Origin: Magnetovibrio sp. PR-2
Lineage (GTDB): Bacteria > Pseudomonadota > Alphaproteobacteria > Rhodospirillales > Magnetovibrionaceae
Assembly (NCBI RefSeq): GCF_036689815.1
Contig: NZ_JBAHUR010000002.1
Coordinates: 310,001 to 374,000 of the forward strand
Direction: 5' to 3'
DNA: 64,000 nucleotides
Position numbers and translations under genes: made by a program. Numbering within the stretch: the first letter of the stretch is position 1; every line of letters begins with the position of its first letter. Under the pieces are notes generated by a model that saw only the letters and a program-made list of their open reading frames with translations, searched no databases and was not told the origin of the DNA. This document shows, one piece after another, positions 62,742 through 64,000 of this stretch.

Positions 62742-63326
62742 GTGGACGTTGTATGGTGGCAATCTGCGGGGACTAGCCTGTCATTAATTGCTTTGGCAGA
62801 GGTCGGAGATAAAAGCCAGTTGGTCTGCATGGTGTTGGCGGCAAGGCATGGCAGAGCGCACCCAGTATTATTTGGTGCGGCTGCTGCCTTTAGTTTGCTC
62901 AATGCGGTGGCGGTGCTATTCGGGGCGGCGTTAGGAGCTTGGCTTCCAGACGCCTGGGTGCTTGCAGCCATGGCAGTGCTTTTCGCTGTATTCGGCATAC
63001 AGGCTTTGTTGCACGTTGAGGCTGAGGATGATCAGGTAGAAGACGAGATAAAAGGTCACAGCCTATGGGCTGTCACTTTTTTAATGATTGTTCTGGCCGA
63101 AATGGGTGACAAAACACAAATTGCGGTAGCTGGTCTTGCAGGTGTTTATCCTGCAATGGCGGTTTGGATAGGAGCGACGGTTGCTCTGTTCCTTACATCT
63201 GCACTAGGGGTGCTGGCAGGAAAAACGGTGCTTCGCCGGTTGCCAGTGGTTTGGCTGCACCGCTTTGCAGGCGTTGTCTTTCTGGTGTTAGCAGCATTGG
63301 CGGTTTGGCGGTTAATCCAAGGATGA
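62742..63326 (+). CDS. GDT1/TMEM165 (UPF0016) family cation transporter
   Basis: A 194-residue protein with six TM segments in two halves, each with the family motif E-x-G-D-K-(S/T): AEVGDKSQL near 19-27 and AEMGDKTQI near 119-127. Bacterial members (MneA type) export Mn2+; others move Ca2+. The start is a GTG at 62742. The central loop (about 90-108) is acidic. It lies alone, downstream of repeat copy B. Export of Mn is the best guess. Confidence 0.9.
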   Translation: MDVVWWQSAGTSLSLIALAEVGDKSQLVCMVLAARHGRAHPVLFGAAAAFSLLNAVAVLFGAALGAWLPDAWVLAAMAVLFAVFGIQALLHVEAEDDQVEDEIKGHSLWAVTFLMIVLAEMGDKTQIAVAGLAGVYPAMAVWIGATVALFLTSALGVLAGKTVLRRLPVVWLHRFAGVVFLVLAALAVWRLIQG

Positions 63327-63392
63327 AGGCAAGCCCATTTCTGGCTAATGCCAGTCATTTAATCACACCCGTGGAAATGGCCGATTTCAGGG

Positions 63393-63425
63393 GCTGAGCG
63401 GAAGTCGAATGTCTTCTTTTCCACA
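63393..63425. repeat. dispersed intergenic repeat, copy C
   Basis: GAGCGGAAGTCGAATGTCTT then CTTTTCCACA matches the core of copies A and B. It follows the GDT1-family gene. The rest of 63327-63585 holds no gene that I can support. Confidence 0.45.
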
Positions 63426-63585
63426 GGTTTTGGGGATAAGTCTGCTTACATCTCAGAAGCTGAACAAATAAATCACGCCACAATTAGGCTGCTTATAACC
63501 CGATGTATGGACCGGCTGCAGATCGCAAGAGATAACTTTGCAGGATATCGGAAGTCGCTGATAAGGGCCGTAGCGTTCCGGTAAA

Positions 63586-63735
63586 TCACGCCAGGGAGCC
63601 GCCGGTCCGCAACACCCAGAAAATACCACTCAGCACACGCCGGTCATCAACGCGCGGAACACCGCGAGGTTTGTTCGGAAGGAGAGGTTCGATAAAGGAC
63701 CATTCGAAGTCCGTTAGGTCGTAGCGTCCACCCAT
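63586..63735 (-). pseudogene. IS5-family transposase 5' fragment
   Basis: The ATG at 63735 opens MGGRYDLTDFEWSFIEPLLP, with DDRRVLSGIFWVLRTGG near 33-49, which is the N terminus of an IS5-type transposase. The frame ends at TGA (63586-63588) just where GAPWRDLP would follow. Its terminus, GTCATGTACTCATAAAT on the minus strand, lies at about 63793-63809, beside the modC stop codon. The rest of the element is absent. Confidence 0.8.
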
Positions 63736-63809
63736 ATTCAAGCTCCAACAGTTTGAAATCTTGAATCACATTCAGGCAGGTTTGTGAATCCTATTTATGA
63801 GTACATGAC

Positions 63810-64000
63810 CTAGTTGGTGTCCGTGAGGGAGACGCTTTTAATTAATGCGTGCACCACATCACCGGGCTGAAGTTCCAGAACATCCCAGGACTTGCGTGTG
63901 ATACGCGCCAACAAAGGCGCTCCTGTTTCTTTTTCCCCAAAACGCAAAAAGACAGTCATTTTGTAAGGTCCACTTTGCTCAACATCCTCAATTCGAACCA
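63810..64000 (-). CDS. modC: molybdate ABC transporter ATPase ModC, C-terminal end (partial)
   Basis: Sixty-three residues up to the TAG at 63810-63812; the rest lies beyond the right edge. ETGAPLLARITRKSWDVLEL, then QPGDVVHALIKSVSL, is the C-terminal TOBE/MOP molybdate-binding domain typical of ModC. The ATPase domain is not visible. A molybdate importer on the same island as a molybdoenzyme and moaB is functionally coherent. A ModE-type regulator with a MOP domain is an alternative. Confidence 0.7.
   Translation of the reverse strand, partial: VRIEDVEQSGPYKMTVFLRFGEKETGAPLLARITRKSWDVLELQPGDVVHALIKSVSLTDTN

Overview
The window reads as chromosome of a marine or freshwater alphaproteobacterium of the Rhodospirillales type (Magnetospira, Terasakiella and Thalassospira are comparable genera; this is inference). 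Support comes from clpS-clpA, a MipZ division-site ATPase, a PHA phasin, SPOR-tailed D-Ala-D-Ala carboxypeptidase, and two-component proteins of alphaproteobacterial style. No rRNA is present, and the only tRNA sequence is a 3' remnant.

Positions 1 to about 25.9 kb look like core chromosome, moderately GC-rich and gene-dense: proteolysis (clpA, clpS), an alpha/beta-hydrolase-OsmC fusion, a sensor kinase, a phasin with a clear promoter and TGCA-type operator, a PBP5-like carboxypeptidase, an exopolysaccharide precursor block (phosphomannomutase/phosphoglucomutase, UDP-glucose dehydrogenase, galU, WecA-like transferase), a DnaJ/VWA/MipZ/DUF3179 block, an ammonium-transporter-GGDEF fusion, two related response regulators and a secreted carboxylesterase. 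An AT-rich HTH/GNAT pair at 7.2-8.3 kb looks acquired.

Positions 25.98-30.0 kb are an IS landing zone: an IS30 element killed by two in-frame stops, a bacteriohemerythrin gene preceded by a heptamer tandem repeat, and an IS5-family copy cut by a decayed IS3-family element. At 30.1 kb lies the 3' part of a tRNA-Lys gene with its terminator, followed by a tyrosine integrase. This is the left junction of an integrated island; the matching complete tRNA is not in the window, so the island may continue past 64 kb.

The island holds, in order: (a) an integrase and a tightly coupled six-gene cassette (31.85-35.1 kb) with two calcineurin-like phosphoesterases around a DEDD exonuclease-like protein, which I do not recognise as a described system; (b) an anaerobic respiratory module with moaB, a degenerate secreted phosphatase-like protein, a TorD chaperone, a TAT-exported molybdoenzyme, a four-cluster ferredoxin subunit and a 12-heme membrane-anchored cytochrome c, with the end of modC (molybdate uptake) at the far right of the window; (c) ArsR, DUF318 permease and thioredoxin; (d) a CDF exporter, a Zn/Cd/Pb P-type ATPase with its MerR regulator and two matching MerR-type promoters, plus a second lspA; (e) copper and thiol genes (ScsB/DsbD, DUF411, PCuAC, SCO1, DsbB-like, DsbG-like); (f) a mer-type regulator with a thioredoxin-MerC-like fusion but no mercuric reductase; (g) a sensor kinase and a GDT1-family transporter. 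Decayed IS ends and a dispersed intergenic repeat mark its right part. Together the island would give an anaerobic, metal-exposed cell a terminal reductase, its molybdenum supply and metal export.
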